From contig CAZAGD010000239.1 of assembly GCA_964484485.1 (NCBI GenBank), positions 1-38,291 of the forward strand: 38,291 nt of DNA. Direction: 5' to 3'. Each line of letters begins with the position of its first letter. Position 1 is the stretch's first letter. This stretch comes from CAZAGD01 sp964484485 (GTDB taxonomy: Bacteria > Desulfobacterota > SM23-61). The notes below the pieces were generated by a model. It was not told the origin of the DNA. It searched no databases and saw only the letters and a list, made by a program, of their open reading frames with translations. This document shows, one piece after another, positions 8,893 through 16,469 of this stretch. The position numbers were made by a program, and so were the translations under genes.

Positions 8893-10167
8893 ATGAATTC
8901 ATTAACCGCCTTAAAAGAAAAAGCCGGGCGATGCGTTAAATGTGGCAACTGCTTAGCCCAATGCCCGGTTTATGCGGAAACTTTAGAGGAACCGTTAAGT
9001 TCTCGGGGCAAGATGGCTTTAATCGAATCCCTGCCCCAGCAAAACCTAAATCTTAGCGAGCGCTTCAGCAAAATTTTTTCTCAATGTTTACTCTGCGGCA
9101 CATGTGCTGAGAATTGTCCTAATGGTATAAGCGGGGATGAGATAATCCGTGAGGCCCGTTCTTTGTTGGTGAAAGAAAAAGGACTTTCTCTACCTAAAAA
9201 GGCTATCTTCAAATATTTGCTCAATAGTGATCATTTAATGCCCTGGCTTATAAAGGGAGGAACTGTTTTGCAAAACATTTTCTTGAAAAGAATCCCCGAG
9301 GAAAGCGGCTTACACCTGCGCTTCCCTCTCCCTTTCCTTGACCAGCGGCGGTTTATTCCCTCTTTAGCCCCGGATCCCTTCTTGGATATTTATTCGGGAT
9401 GGATACGTGCCAAAAATGAAGTAATGCGGGTTGGCCTTTTTGTTGGCTGTGTAAGTAACTACCTTTTCCCGGAAATTAGTCGCTCAGCATTAGAATTAAT
9501 GCTGCGCCAGGGTATTTCCGTCTTTATCCCCAAAGATCAACACTGTTGTGGTCTGCCAGCCTTGGGCTCTGGAGATGAAGAAACACCCCTGGCCCTGGCC
9601 CAGAAAAATTTCGCCGCTTTCGCCGAGGAAGACCTGCAGCAAATTATCGTTCCTTGTGCCTCTTGCGCGGCCATGCTTAAGCTGGACTACCCTACTATCT
9701 TCGCTGCAGATGATCCCACTAAAGAAAAAATCGTGACTTTTTCAGAAAAAGTGAAAGATTTTTCCAGCTTTTTAGTCCAATTGACCGATGGCAAACCAAT
9801 AGGCCAAAATGAGAAAAAGAAGATTCTTCGCGTCACCTATCATGATCCTTGCCACCTGCGCCGCAAATTAGGCATCTTCCGTGAACCCCGCCAGCTTTTA
9901 AAAAACCTTCCGGGTGTGGAATACCTGGAAATGCCTGAAGCCAATCGCTGCTGCGGACAAGGAGGAAGCTTTAATATTGCCAACTATGATCTGTCTCTTA
10001 AAATTGCTGAACGTAAGATCAAGGCCATAGCCGAGACGAATGCGGACGTGGTAACTACCGCTTGCAGCGGATGTTTGCTTCAAATAATGGATGGCTTGCA
10101 CCAAGCTGGGCTAAAAAAAGAGGTCCGCCATTTGGCTGAAATGATCAATCAGGCAACTCTACTTTAA
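8893..10167 (+). CDS. GlcF-like Fe-S oxidoreductase with two CCG domains
   Basis: The ATG at 8893 is preferred to one at 8878 because GGGGA sits at a good distance before it. The resulting protein is 424 residues. Two 4Fe-4S ferredoxin motifs open the protein: Cys14, 17, 20, 24 (CVKCGNCLAQC) and Cys65, 68, 71, 75 (CLLCGTCAENC). Two cysteine-rich CCG domains follow, visible as GCVSNY with QHCCGLPALG, and DPCHLRRKLG with NRCCGQGGSF. This is the standard layout of GlcF/LldE-HdrD-like subunits, which accept electrons from a GlcD flavoprotein and deliver them to quinone or another carrier. It is the evident partner of the gene at 7452. Confidence 0.85.
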   Translation: MNSLTALKEKAGRCVKCGNCLAQCPVYAETLEEPLSSRGKMALIESLPQQNLNLSERFSKIFSQCLLCGTCAENCPNGISGDEIIREARSLLVKEKGLSLPKKAIFKYLLNSDHLMPWLIKGGTVLQNIFLKRIPEESGLHLRFPLPFLDQRRFIPSLAPDPFLDIYSGWIRAKNEVMRVGLFVGCVSNYLFPEISRSALELMLRQGISVFIPKDQHCCGLPALGSGDEETPLALAQKNFAAFAEEDLQQIIVPCASCAAMLKLDYPTIFAADDPTKEKIVTFSEKVKDFSSFLVQLTDGKPIGQNEKKKILRVTYHDPCHLRRKLGIFREPRQLLKNLPGVEYLEMPEANRCCGQGGSFNIANYDLSLKIAERKIKAIAETNADVVTTACSGCLLQIMDGLHQAGLKKEVRHLAEMINQATLL

Positions 10168-10235
10168 ATGGCCATTTAAAAAAATTGGCGCAAAAGAATT
10201 TTTTTTAACTCATGAATTATGAGGAGGATAAAAGA

Positions 10236-11372
10236 ATGTATTTGTTAAATGAGGATCAGAAATTGTTTGTTGATCAAGTAAGAAGAATGGTCAATGAAAG
10301 GGTAATGCCCCGGGCGGCTGCTATCGACAAGAATGGAGAATTCCCCTGGGACTTAAAAAAAATATTCCAAGATATGGGGCTTTTGGGTTTAAGCGTTCCC
10401 GAGGAATATGGTGGCTTTTTTAAAGGCCATTTATTTGTCTGTTTAGCTGTCGAGGAAATTGCCCGAGCTTGCGTAAGCTCTTCCTTAATTGTCCAAGTTC
10501 AATCTCTTGGTTGGGAACCAATCCTTATTGGCGGCTCAGAAGAACAAAAAAAGAAATATGGACCTTTTATAGCTTCCGGAGAAAAAATGATCGCCTTTGG
10601 GCTTACCGAACCGAGTGCCGGTTCCGATGCTGCGGCCATGAAAACGCGCGCTGTCAAAAAAGGAAACAAGTATATTATCAACGGTTCCAAATGCTTTATT
10701 AGTAATGGTCCTGTAGCTGACCTGATCACTTTATTTGCCATGACTGATCCCACTCAAGGAGTTAAAGGAATCAGCGCTTTCATTGTGGAGAAAGAATTTA
10801 AGGGCTTTTCCGTAGCCAAATGGGAATCAAAAATGGGTATCAAGGGTTCACCCACGGGCGAGCTAGTCTTTGAGGAATTAGAAGTACCGGCCGAAAATTT
10901 AATTGGCGAAGAAGGCAAGGGTTTCCTCTATGCCATGCGGACTTTAGACACTTCTCGCCCGGTCATTGCTGCGCAGGCTGTCGGTCTCGCTCAAGGGGCA
11001 TTAGATCAAGCCATTAAATATGCTAAGGAGAGAGTTCAATTTGGCCGCCCCATTGCTTCTTTCCAAGGCATCAGTTGGATGCTGGCCGATATGGCCGCGC
11101 AGATAGAGGCTGCTCGAGCTATAACTTACCAAGCAGCGGATATGGTGGATACTAATGATCCTCGAAAAACATACATGGCTGCCTGCTGCAAAATGTTCGC
11201 CTCAGATGTAGCCATGCGCGTAACCACCGATGCCCTGCAAATCGCGGGCGGCTACGGATATATGACTGACTTCCCCTTTGAAAGAATGATGCGTGATGCT
11301 AAAATTACGCAGATTTACGAAGGCACAAATCAAATAATGAAATTAATTATTTCTCGAGAATTATTAAAATAG
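10236..11372 (+). CDS. Acyl-CoA dehydrogenase
   Basis: An FAD-dependent acyl-CoA dehydrogenase of 378 residues. The start at 10236 has a strong GAGGAGG site; an in-frame ATG at 10212 lies before that site and is unlikely. Family signatures: FGLTEPSAGSDAAAMKT in the middle domain, the RVQFGRPIASFQ segment, AGGYGYMTDFPFERMMRDAK, and YEGTNQI near the C-terminus, whose glutamate (about Glu362) is at the usual catalytic-base position of short and branched-chain enzymes. It would oxidise an acyl-CoA to the trans-2-enoyl-CoA and pass electrons to ETF; no etfAB lies in this window. It closes the + strand block that begins with the acyl-CoA synthetase, consistent with oxidation of an imported short or branched acid. 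Confidence 0.93.
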   Translation: MYLLNEDQKLFVDQVRRMVNERVMPRAAAIDKNGEFPWDLKKIFQDMGLLGLSVPEEYGGFFKGHLFVCLAVEEIARACVSSSLIVQVQSLGWEPILIGGSEEQKKKYGPFIASGEKMIAFGLTEPSAGSDAAAMKTRAVKKGNKYIINGSKCFISNGPVADLITLFAMTDPTQGVKGISAFIVEKEFKGFSVAKWESKMGIKGSPTGELVFEELEVPAENLIGEEGKGFLYAMRTLDTSRPVIAAQAVGLAQGALDQAIKYAKERVQFGRPIASFQGISWMLADMAAQIEAARAITYQAADMVDTNDPRKTYMAACCKMFASDVAMRVTTDALQIAGGYGYMTDFPFERMMRDAKITQIYEGTNQIMKLIISRELLK

Positions 11373-11514
11373 GCTCTCCCACCTCTCCCCGGGATGACTA
11401 TTCACAATTTGCTTTTCATCATTGCGCGTGACCGCGGGGAAGGTGGTTGGCGTTGACCCATACTTGATTTGAAACGGCTTCATGAAGAAGCGGCCAAAGC
11501 TCGAAAAATTCTAA

Positions 11515-12360
11515 TCACTTTTCGTCAAAAGATTTTACATCTATAAAAGGAATGGCACCGCCGCCAGAAAAACGGGGAAGTTGTCCATTCCACTTTTCGA
11601 TAGCCTTAATACTGGCCTCGATCTGGCGTAGTTTAACCAACTGAGGAGTTACATTCTCCTTCTGCAACCTTAAAGCTTCAGCTTCGGCTTTGGCTTGGGT
11701 AATTTTTTGTTCAGCTTCGATCTTGATTCGCTCCAAATCTCTTTGCGCTTTCATTGCTAATTGTTCGGCAACCTGTTTCGCTTCGATGGCTTTTTGGAAC
11801 TCCGGATCCCACTTGAAATTCACTACCGAAAAGTCATCGACCACAATCTTATAAGGTCGGAGGGCCTCCTTGAGATGATCCTTCATCTCATTGCGAATCT
11901 GCTCGCGCTTAGAAATCAACTCTAAAGCGGTATATCGAGCGGTTATGGCTTTGACGATCTCTTGAATTTTGGGGAAAACTAATTTTTCTTTATAATCCGG
12001 TCCCACATTCTGATATACCCAACTGGCCTCACTGGGAATGACGTGGTAATTAACAGCGACCTTAGTATGGTTAACTTGTTGATCTTTTGTAACTGCATCA
12101 CAATCTGGTTGCGTGACTTGGATCCTCACATCAGCCTTGATAACTTGCTGATAAATTGGCCAGCGAAAAGCTAATCCCTCAGCCAACACCTCCTTTTGCA
12201 CCGCTCCCCAATTTAACACTACCCCTCTATGGCCGGCTGGAATGGTAACAAAAGGATTGGCGGCTAAAAAAATGATTAAGATGATAACTATCGTGGTTAT
12301 TAATTTTAGCCCTTTATTTTTAACCACTCCGGCCAATTTTTCATTGACCTGCTTATCCAT
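11515..12360 (-). CDS. SPFH/prohibitin-family membrane protein
   Basis: The start is the ATG at 12360, which has GGGAGGAAGG just before it; the ATG 30 bases further upstream lacks such a site. The 281-residue protein has a short basic N-terminus, one membrane anchor (residues about 19-38), then the band-7 entry PAGHRGVVLNWGAV. A long charged, alanine-rich region (residues about 180-240, with QRDLERIKIEAEQKITQAKA) is predicted coiled coil, as in prohibitins and HflK/HflC. Such proteins assemble into membrane-bound rings and modulate proteases or membrane microdomains. There is no HflK/HflC pair or NfeD-type protease beside it, so its partner is unknown. It is convergent with the + strand block and appears to be a single-gene unit. 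Confidence 0.85.
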   Translation of the reverse strand: MDKQVNEKLAGVVKNKGLKLITTIVIILIIFLAANPFVTIPAGHRGVVLNWGAVQKEVLAEGLAFRWPIYQQVIKADVRIQVTQPDCDAVTKDQQVNHTKVAVNYHVIPSEASWVYQNVGPDYKEKLVFPKIQEIVKAITARYTALELISKREQIRNEMKDHLKEALRPYKIVVDDFSVVNFKWDPEFQKAIEAKQVAEQLAMKAQRDLERIKIEAEQKITQAKAEAEALRLQKENVTPQLVKLRQIEASIKAIEKWNGQLPRFSGGGAIPFIDVKSFDEK

Positions 12361-12519
12361 TTTACCTTCCTCCCACTTTGACCGCCACATCTTCCCTCCT
12401 TAGCTTTTATTGATCGCTATTTTTATAATTCTTATCGGTAAACTCTAAAAATTATTAAAATATTTGGGGTTATTACGCCGTCAGGCCCTGTCTTTTAAAA
12501 CTTGCCCTTCTATCATTTT

Positions 12520-12548
12520 GGGGTCAGATCTTGTATTTTAACATTTGG
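12520..12548 (+). repeat. GGGGTCA-type terminus, copy A (29 bp)
   Basis: A 29-bp sequence beginning GGGGTCAGATCTTGTATTTT recurs in direct orientation at 13123-13151 with two mismatches. The start resembles the terminal repeats of the transposase element at 36941. It lies in the gene-free gap 12361-12748, where I see no other feature. Together the two copies bracket the small HTH gene. Confidence 0.7.
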
Positions 12549-12748
12549 CCTCTTTCAATTTTTAGTTAAATTTTTTCCCCTAAAAAGTATTCCTATCTTG
12601 AAAAAGTTAAGGGCCCCAAGGAATTACATATTATGGATGCTGCGAAACCATACCTGGCATATTTATCTTAAAAGTTTTAGTTGACCTTGGCTCAAAAAAC
12701 AATCACAATATGAATGATATTAAAATTATTTTTTTCTTGGCCCTAAAA

Positions 12749-13144
12749 ATGAATAGAGAAGAATTGGCTAAAGAATTAGGGGTAACCCCCTGGACAATCG
12801 ATGATTGGTTGCTCAAAGGATGTCCAGCGATCAAGATCCGCACCCAATGGGAGTTTGATTTAGACCAAGTTAAAAATTGGCTGAAAACCGAGAAGATCAG
12901 GATTAGAAAAATCAAGCAACCTCCCTCATCCCCTCCTCCTTTTAATGAGCGCTGGTTAGGCAAAAGATGCCCCCTTTGCATTGACCGCGGTTTCTCCGGA
13001 GAAAAAGCCGGTTTACTCTATAATTTCGGTGAAGTCTTAAGTGGCAGATGGCAACTTAGAAGAACAGGAATACCCTGCGGCCATTCCCAAATTATCGACA
13101 CCTCCCCTTTAGTAAAAGAAAAGGGGTCGGGTCTTGTATTTTAA
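12749..13144 (+). CDS. Small DNA-binding protein: helix-turn-helix plus Cys-rich C-terminal part
   Basis: From the ATG at 12749 the protein has 131 residues; an ATG at 12710 is in frame, but neither start has a clear ribosome site. The first 50 residues (MNREELAKELGVTPWTIDDW, then GCPAIKIRTQWEFDLDQVKNWL) look like a MerR/excisionase or Nu1-type winged HTH. A proline-rich linker leads to a segment with CPLC (about residue 75) and a later PCGHSQ, a possible zinc site. The last seven codons and the stop lie inside a repeat shared with 12520-12548, so the natural C-terminus may have been replaced. Function unknown; a phage- or element-derived regulator is the best guess. Confidence 0.6.
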   Translation: MNREELAKELGVTPWTIDDWLLKGCPAIKIRTQWEFDLDQVKNWLKTEKIRIRKIKQPPSSPPPFNERWLGKRCPLCIDRGFSGEKAGLLYNFGEVLSGRWQLRRTGIPCGHSQIIDTSPLVKEKGSGLVF

Positions 13145-13151
13145 CATTTGG
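13123..13151 (+). repeat. GGGGTCA-type terminus, copy B (29 bp)
   Basis: Direct copy of the repeat at 12520-12548, 27 of 29 bases identical, 603 bp away. It overlaps the 3' end of the small HTH gene and supplies its TAA stop at 13142-13144. Confidence 0.7.
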
Positions 13152-13243
13152 TTTTCTTTATTCAGAAATAAAGCTTTGCATCCTGGAATGCCCAAATAAT
13201 TTGTCTTAAGATAAAAATTCAGGAAGATTAGAGGGAGAAACAA

Positions 13244-13741
13244 ATGGATGAAGAAATAAAAAAAGCCTGGCATGCAATATATGAAGGTGAAGCAAAAGCG
13301 GCTCTAAGGCTTAAAGCCTATGCGAAAAAAGCGGATCAAGAAGGACTGCCCCAAATTGCCAAACTTTTCCGGGTAATCTCCTTTAGCGAAGAAATCCATG
13401 GACAACGGGCTTTACGGATGCTGCAAGAGGTTAGAGACACAGAAACCAATCTTAAAAAAAGTTTTCATTCCGAAACTCATATTGCCGGAGTTGCTTATAA
13501 AAATTATCTTGCCCAGGCGCAAAAGATAGGGGATAACGCCGCTTTTAAAATTTTTTCCCAATCCCGAGATGTAGAAGATGGGCACGCTCAACTTTATAAA
13601 TACGCCCTCGACCATCTCCTGGCCGAGAAAGAAACCACCTACTATGTCTGCCAAGTATGCGGGTTTGTCGCCGATGGACTCTGCCCGGAAACCTGCCCCA
13701 TTTGCTCCGCCCCCAAAAATCAATTTGTGGAGTTTAATTAA
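13244..13741 (+). CDS. Rubrerythrin
   Basis: A 165-residue rubrerythrin. The N-terminal ferritin-like four-helix domain carries diiron ligands in YEGEAKA (Glu14/16), SEEIHGQ (Glu50, His52) and DVEDGHAQ (Glu111, His114). The C-terminal rubredoxin-like iron site has Cys136 and Cys139 (CQVCGF) paired with Cys151 and Cys154 (CPICSAP). A further Cys147 is present. Rubrerythrins reduce hydrogen peroxide with electrons from rubredoxin or NADH and are typical of anaerobes. AGAGGGAG precedes the ATG. It stands alone, downstream of the repeat-flanked HTH gene and convergent with the hydratase gene. Confidence 0.93.
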   Translation: MDEEIKKAWHAIYEGEAKAALRLKAYAKKADQEGLPQIAKLFRVISFSEEIHGQRALRMLQEVRDTETNLKKSFHSETHIAGVAYKNYLAQAQKIGDNAAFKIFSQSRDVEDGHAQLYKYALDHLLAEKETTYYVCQVCGFVADGLCPETCPICSAPKNQFVEFN

Positions 13742-13764
13742 TTTACTGGGGTCACGCATTATCT

Positions 13765-14565
13765 TCATCTGCCCTTAAATTCGGGTTCTCGCTTTTCTAA
13801 AAACGCGCGCACTCCTTCTTCGTGGTCGGCAGTGCCGAAAAGATGCACCAGAGCCAAGGTTTCGTATTGCAATTGGCTGGCTAGATCTGCTGCTCTTAGG
13901 CCCTGATAAAGGGCCCGTTTAGAAATGGCCAGAGCGAGCGGCGGCATTTTAGCAATTTTCCCGGCTAAGGCATAAGTTTCCTCCAGCAATTTCTCTTCCG
14001 GGAAAACTTCATTGACCAGCCTAATTTCTTTAGCTTCGTGGGCGTCAATGACCTTTCCCGTAAAAATTAATTCACATGCTTTTCCCATGCCTACTAACCT
14101 GGGAAGGTAATAGGTAGAACCAAATTCAGGTAAAATTCCCAGACGCAAGAACGGGAAAGTAAATCGAGCACTAGTAGAAGCCAAACGGATATCACAAGCC
14201 AAAGCCAGAGTAGATCCTAAGCCCGAGGCTGCCCCATTTACAGCGGCCATCGTCACTTTCCGCAACCTCGATAAAGCCAGCGCTCCTCTTTCAGCAAATT
14301 CGGCCGTGGGATCTTTCAACATCCCTTTTTTCCGCATTTCTATTTTAGGAAGAAATCTTTCCCGCAGGTCAGCACCGGCCATAAAAGCTTTACCTGCTCC
14401 CGTAAAGATCACCACTTGCGCATCTTCTTCTTGGTCAAGCTCCTCAAGGCATTTTACTAATTCCTCAGCCATCTGTTCATTTAGGGCATTCATTTTTTCT
14501 GGGCGGTTGAAAGTTACCGTAATGATTTTCTCCTTCTTCTCTAAAAGAATTGTGGCGTAAGCCAT
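13765..14565 (-). CDS. Enoyl-CoA hydratase/isomerase (crotonase family)
   Basis: A 266-residue crotonase-fold protein with GGGAGG before its ATG. The CoA oxyanion-hole segments are AFMAGADLRE (residues 61-70) and AAVNGAASGLGSTLALACD (108-125). The two catalytic glutamates of classical enoyl-CoA hydratase are not at their expected places: the first position reads GLGSTLAL and the second TFPFLRLG. A glutamate is instead present in LPEFGSTYYLPRLVG (Glu147), the arrangement seen in delta3,delta2-enoyl-CoA isomerases and PaaG-like enzymes. An isomerase function is therefore at least as likely as hydration. It lies 72 bases downstream of the SDR gene on the same strand, suggesting a two-gene acyl-CoA unit. 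Confidence 0.88.
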   Translation of the reverse strand: MAYATILLEKKEKIITVTFNRPEKMNALNEQMAEELVKCLEELDQEEDAQVVIFTGAGKAFMAGADLRERFLPKIEMRKKGMLKDPTAEFAERGALALSRLRKVTMAAVNGAASGLGSTLALACDIRLASTSARFTFPFLRLGILPEFGSTYYLPRLVGMGKACELIFTGKVIDAHEAKEIRLVNEVFPEEKLLEETYALAGKIAKMPPLALAISKRALYQGLRAADLASQLQYETLALVHLFGTADHEEGVRAFLEKREPEFKGR

Positions 14566-14595
14566 ATTCCCTCCCTAATTATATTTGGCCTTTTG

Positions 14596-14630
14596 GGGTC
14601 ACCGATGACAGCCCTTTTCATAGGTGACCC
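14596..14630. repeat. Inverted repeat between SDR and crotonase genes
   Basis: GGGTCACC (14596-14603) and GGTGACCC (14623-14630) are perfect inverted arms separated by 19 bases, in the 72-base gap between two co-directional genes. There is no T-run, so it is not an obvious terminator; it could be an mRNA processing or regulator site. Confidence 0.35.
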
Positions 14631-14637
14631 ATTAACT

Positions 14638-15414
14638 CTAAATCATTAGGAATCCACCATCTATATTGAAGGCCTGGCCAGTGATGCCCGAGGCTTCTTT
14701 ACTGGCTAAATAAACCACTAAGGGAGCGATTTCTGCTGGTTCCAGGCGGCGGCCGATGGGCGTGAGCGAGGCCTCCAATTCAGCTATGGACTTACCCGTG
14801 ATTTTGGCTTCGTGCTCTAAACGCAAATTATTCATCCTGGTGCGTACCGGACCTGGACAAATAGCGTTCACTGTAATTCCTTGTTTAGCCGTCTCCATTG
14901 CTAAGGTTCTGGTTAATCCTAAAAGCCCATGCTTGCTGGCAGCATAGGCTGCTCCATGCATTAAACCAACCTTGCCATTGACCGAAGCCGTCATAATAAT
15001 TCTTCCATATTTCCGCTCGACCATGGAGGGCAAAGCTTTTTTGGAAAATAAGTAAGGGACTGTTAAATTTACATAAAGCAACAGTTCCCAAAAGTCATCA
15101 TCATAATTAATTATAGGTTTAGGATTAGCGCTGCTTCCTATGCCGGCATTATTAACTAAGATCTCGATATTCCCTAACCCTTCAATTGCTTGCTGCCAAA
15201 CATGATCTACAGCCCCTCTTTGAGCTAGGTCAGCCACAATACTGATGCATTTTACTCCTTGCTGGCTAAATTCTTTTTCCAAAACAGCAAGCTCTGGGGC
15301 TGACCTTCCCGTAATAGCTATGTCTGCTCCTTCGGCTGCAAATGCGCGAGCTATAGCTTCCCCTATTCCCCGGCTTGCTCCGGTAATTAGTGCTTTTTGC
15401 CCTTTTAATTTCAT
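14638..15414 (-). CDS. Short-chain dehydrogenase/reductase, FabG-like
   Basis: A classical SDR of 258 residues with AAGGAGG before the ATG. The NAD(P)-binding motif TGASRGIG is at 11-18, NNAG at 88-91, the catalytic serine at about 144 (MTASVNG) and the YxxxK pair at Tyr157/Lys161 (YAASK). The C-terminal segment ends GITGQAFNIDGGF, as usual. Arg36 in the TGRS turn after strand 2 suggests NADP preference. Such enzymes oxidise or reduce 3-hydroxyacyl or alcohol substrates. Its position directly upstream of a crotonase-family gene suggests a 3-hydroxyacyl-CoA-type substrate; a 3-oxoacyl reductase or a sugar-alcohol dehydrogenase remain possible. Confidence 0.92.
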   Translation of the reverse strand: MKLKGQKALITGASRGIGEAIARAFAAEGADIAITGRSAPELAVLEKEFSQQGVKCISIVADLAQRGAVDHVWQQAIEGLGNIEILVNNAGIGSSANPKPIINYDDDFWELLLYVNLTVPYLFSKKALPSMVERKYGRIIMTASVNGKVGLMHGAAYAASKHGLLGLTRTLAMETAKQGITVNAICPGPVRTRMNNLRLEHEAKITGKSIAELEASLTPIGRRLEPAEIAPLVVYLASKEASGITGQAFNIDGGFLMI

Positions 15415-15671
15415 ACTTCCTCCTTGTGGAAATTTTTGCTGATATAATCTTCCTTGGTAGTCATGTATTAAAATCTCCCCTCTGGAGACTATTCGGTAAT
15501 TTCATGGTGGAGGGCACAGAAACTAATTGCTGATCCCGAGTGAAATGAGCGAACTCGTTAAATAGCTGATGGCGAGATGGCCAAACCCTCCAGGTTCGCC
15601 AAGGCTACGCGGATGGCCACGTTCTTCTTCGTAATTGTCCCCCATGACCGCCTTTTATTTTCCCCAAGCGC

Positions 15672-16430
15672 TTAGGAAGATTTGGATTTGGTAATTCTTT
15701 CTCTTACTTTCTTCCAACTATTAGTAATTAGAAAGCTCTCATCTTGATTATGCAAAAGCTCTAAGAAGAGCTTAGTAGGCATGGCCAGGGTTAAAACATT
15801 TTCTTCGACAAAAGGACGGGCGGAAACATCGAACATTCCTAAAATAGCTTGAGGTTTTTCTTTTTCAGCTTCTTTCAAAGGGTGAGTAACTATAGAGCCA
15901 CAACCAGAACTGAAAGGAAGCCGGATGGCTTCTCTGCTTTCTGTGGCATATCCGGTAAGTACCACCAAACCAGAAAGCACATCTGGAGTGGCGAAGAAAA
16001 TAATCACCTCTGGCTTTTCTTTCTCTGTTAGCTTATCCAGCGATTTGAAGATAGCATATTTGGCTGGCGCTTTTCGGGGTTGCATGGAGGCAAAATATTC
16101 CCGGGCAATCTCGGGTGTCTTAATATAACGTTCACCTTCCATCTCCCCCGGAATGCCGCAGGATAAAAAATATTCTATCTTCGGCCTGGGGATTGGTCGG
16201 AAGCCAAGGTAATATGCTCCCCCTTCACACCCAAAATGTTGTTCATCAAAGTAGACCGTCTCTCCATGTTGCCGTGCTTGCCGCAGGAGGCCGATCATAC
16301 ATGTATGCCCTTTTTCTTTAGGTTTTTTTCCTGGGGCAGGTTCTTCATTGCTATAAAAAAACCCCAAAGGATGTTCCCACAGACCGAGACGTTCATAAAA
16401 CTTTTCATATTGGGGTAATTGCATTATCAT
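15672..16430 (-). CDS. DUF169 family protein
   Basis: The ATG at 16430 is chosen because GGAGGT lies seven bases before it; a GTG nine bases upstream overlaps that site. The protein (252 residues) matches the DUF169 family, common in anaerobes: KGHTCMIGLLRQA, then FGCEGGAYYLGF, an FLSCGIPGE segment and GCGSIVTHPL near the C-terminus, each with a conserved cysteine. The biochemical function is not established. Conserved cysteines hint at metal or Fe-S binding. It begins 39 bases after the phosphofructokinase gene in the same direction and may be the last gene of that operon. No signal peptide or membrane segment is visible. Confidence 0.8.
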   Translation of the reverse strand: MIMQLPQYEKFYERLGLWEHPLGFFYSNEEPAPGKKPKEKGHTCMIGLLRQARQHGETVYFDEQHFGCEGGAYYLGFRPIPRPKIEYFLSCGIPGEMEGERYIKTPEIAREYFASMQPRKAPAKYAIFKSLDKLTEKEKPEVIIFFATPDVLSGLVVLTGYATESREAIRLPFSSGCGSIVTHPLKEAEKEKPQAILGMFDVSARPFVEENVLTLAMPTKLFLELLHNQDESFLITNSWKKVRERITKSKSS

Positions 16431-16469
16431 ATAAAACACCTCCTCATGGGCACGTAGGTTATAATTATT

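Noticed and set aside
11379..11446. Imperfect inverted repeat after the acyl-CoA dehydrogenase gene (CCACCTCTCCCCG versus CGGGGAAGGTGG)
   Set aside because: The loop is over 40 bases, the stem has a bulge and no T-run follows, so a terminator call is not supported.
13746..13753. GGGGTCAC after the rubrerythrin gene, and another at 14595-14602, as further copies of the element terminus
   Set aside because: Similarity to the termini ends after seven or eight bases, which is expected by chance and selection from many sites.
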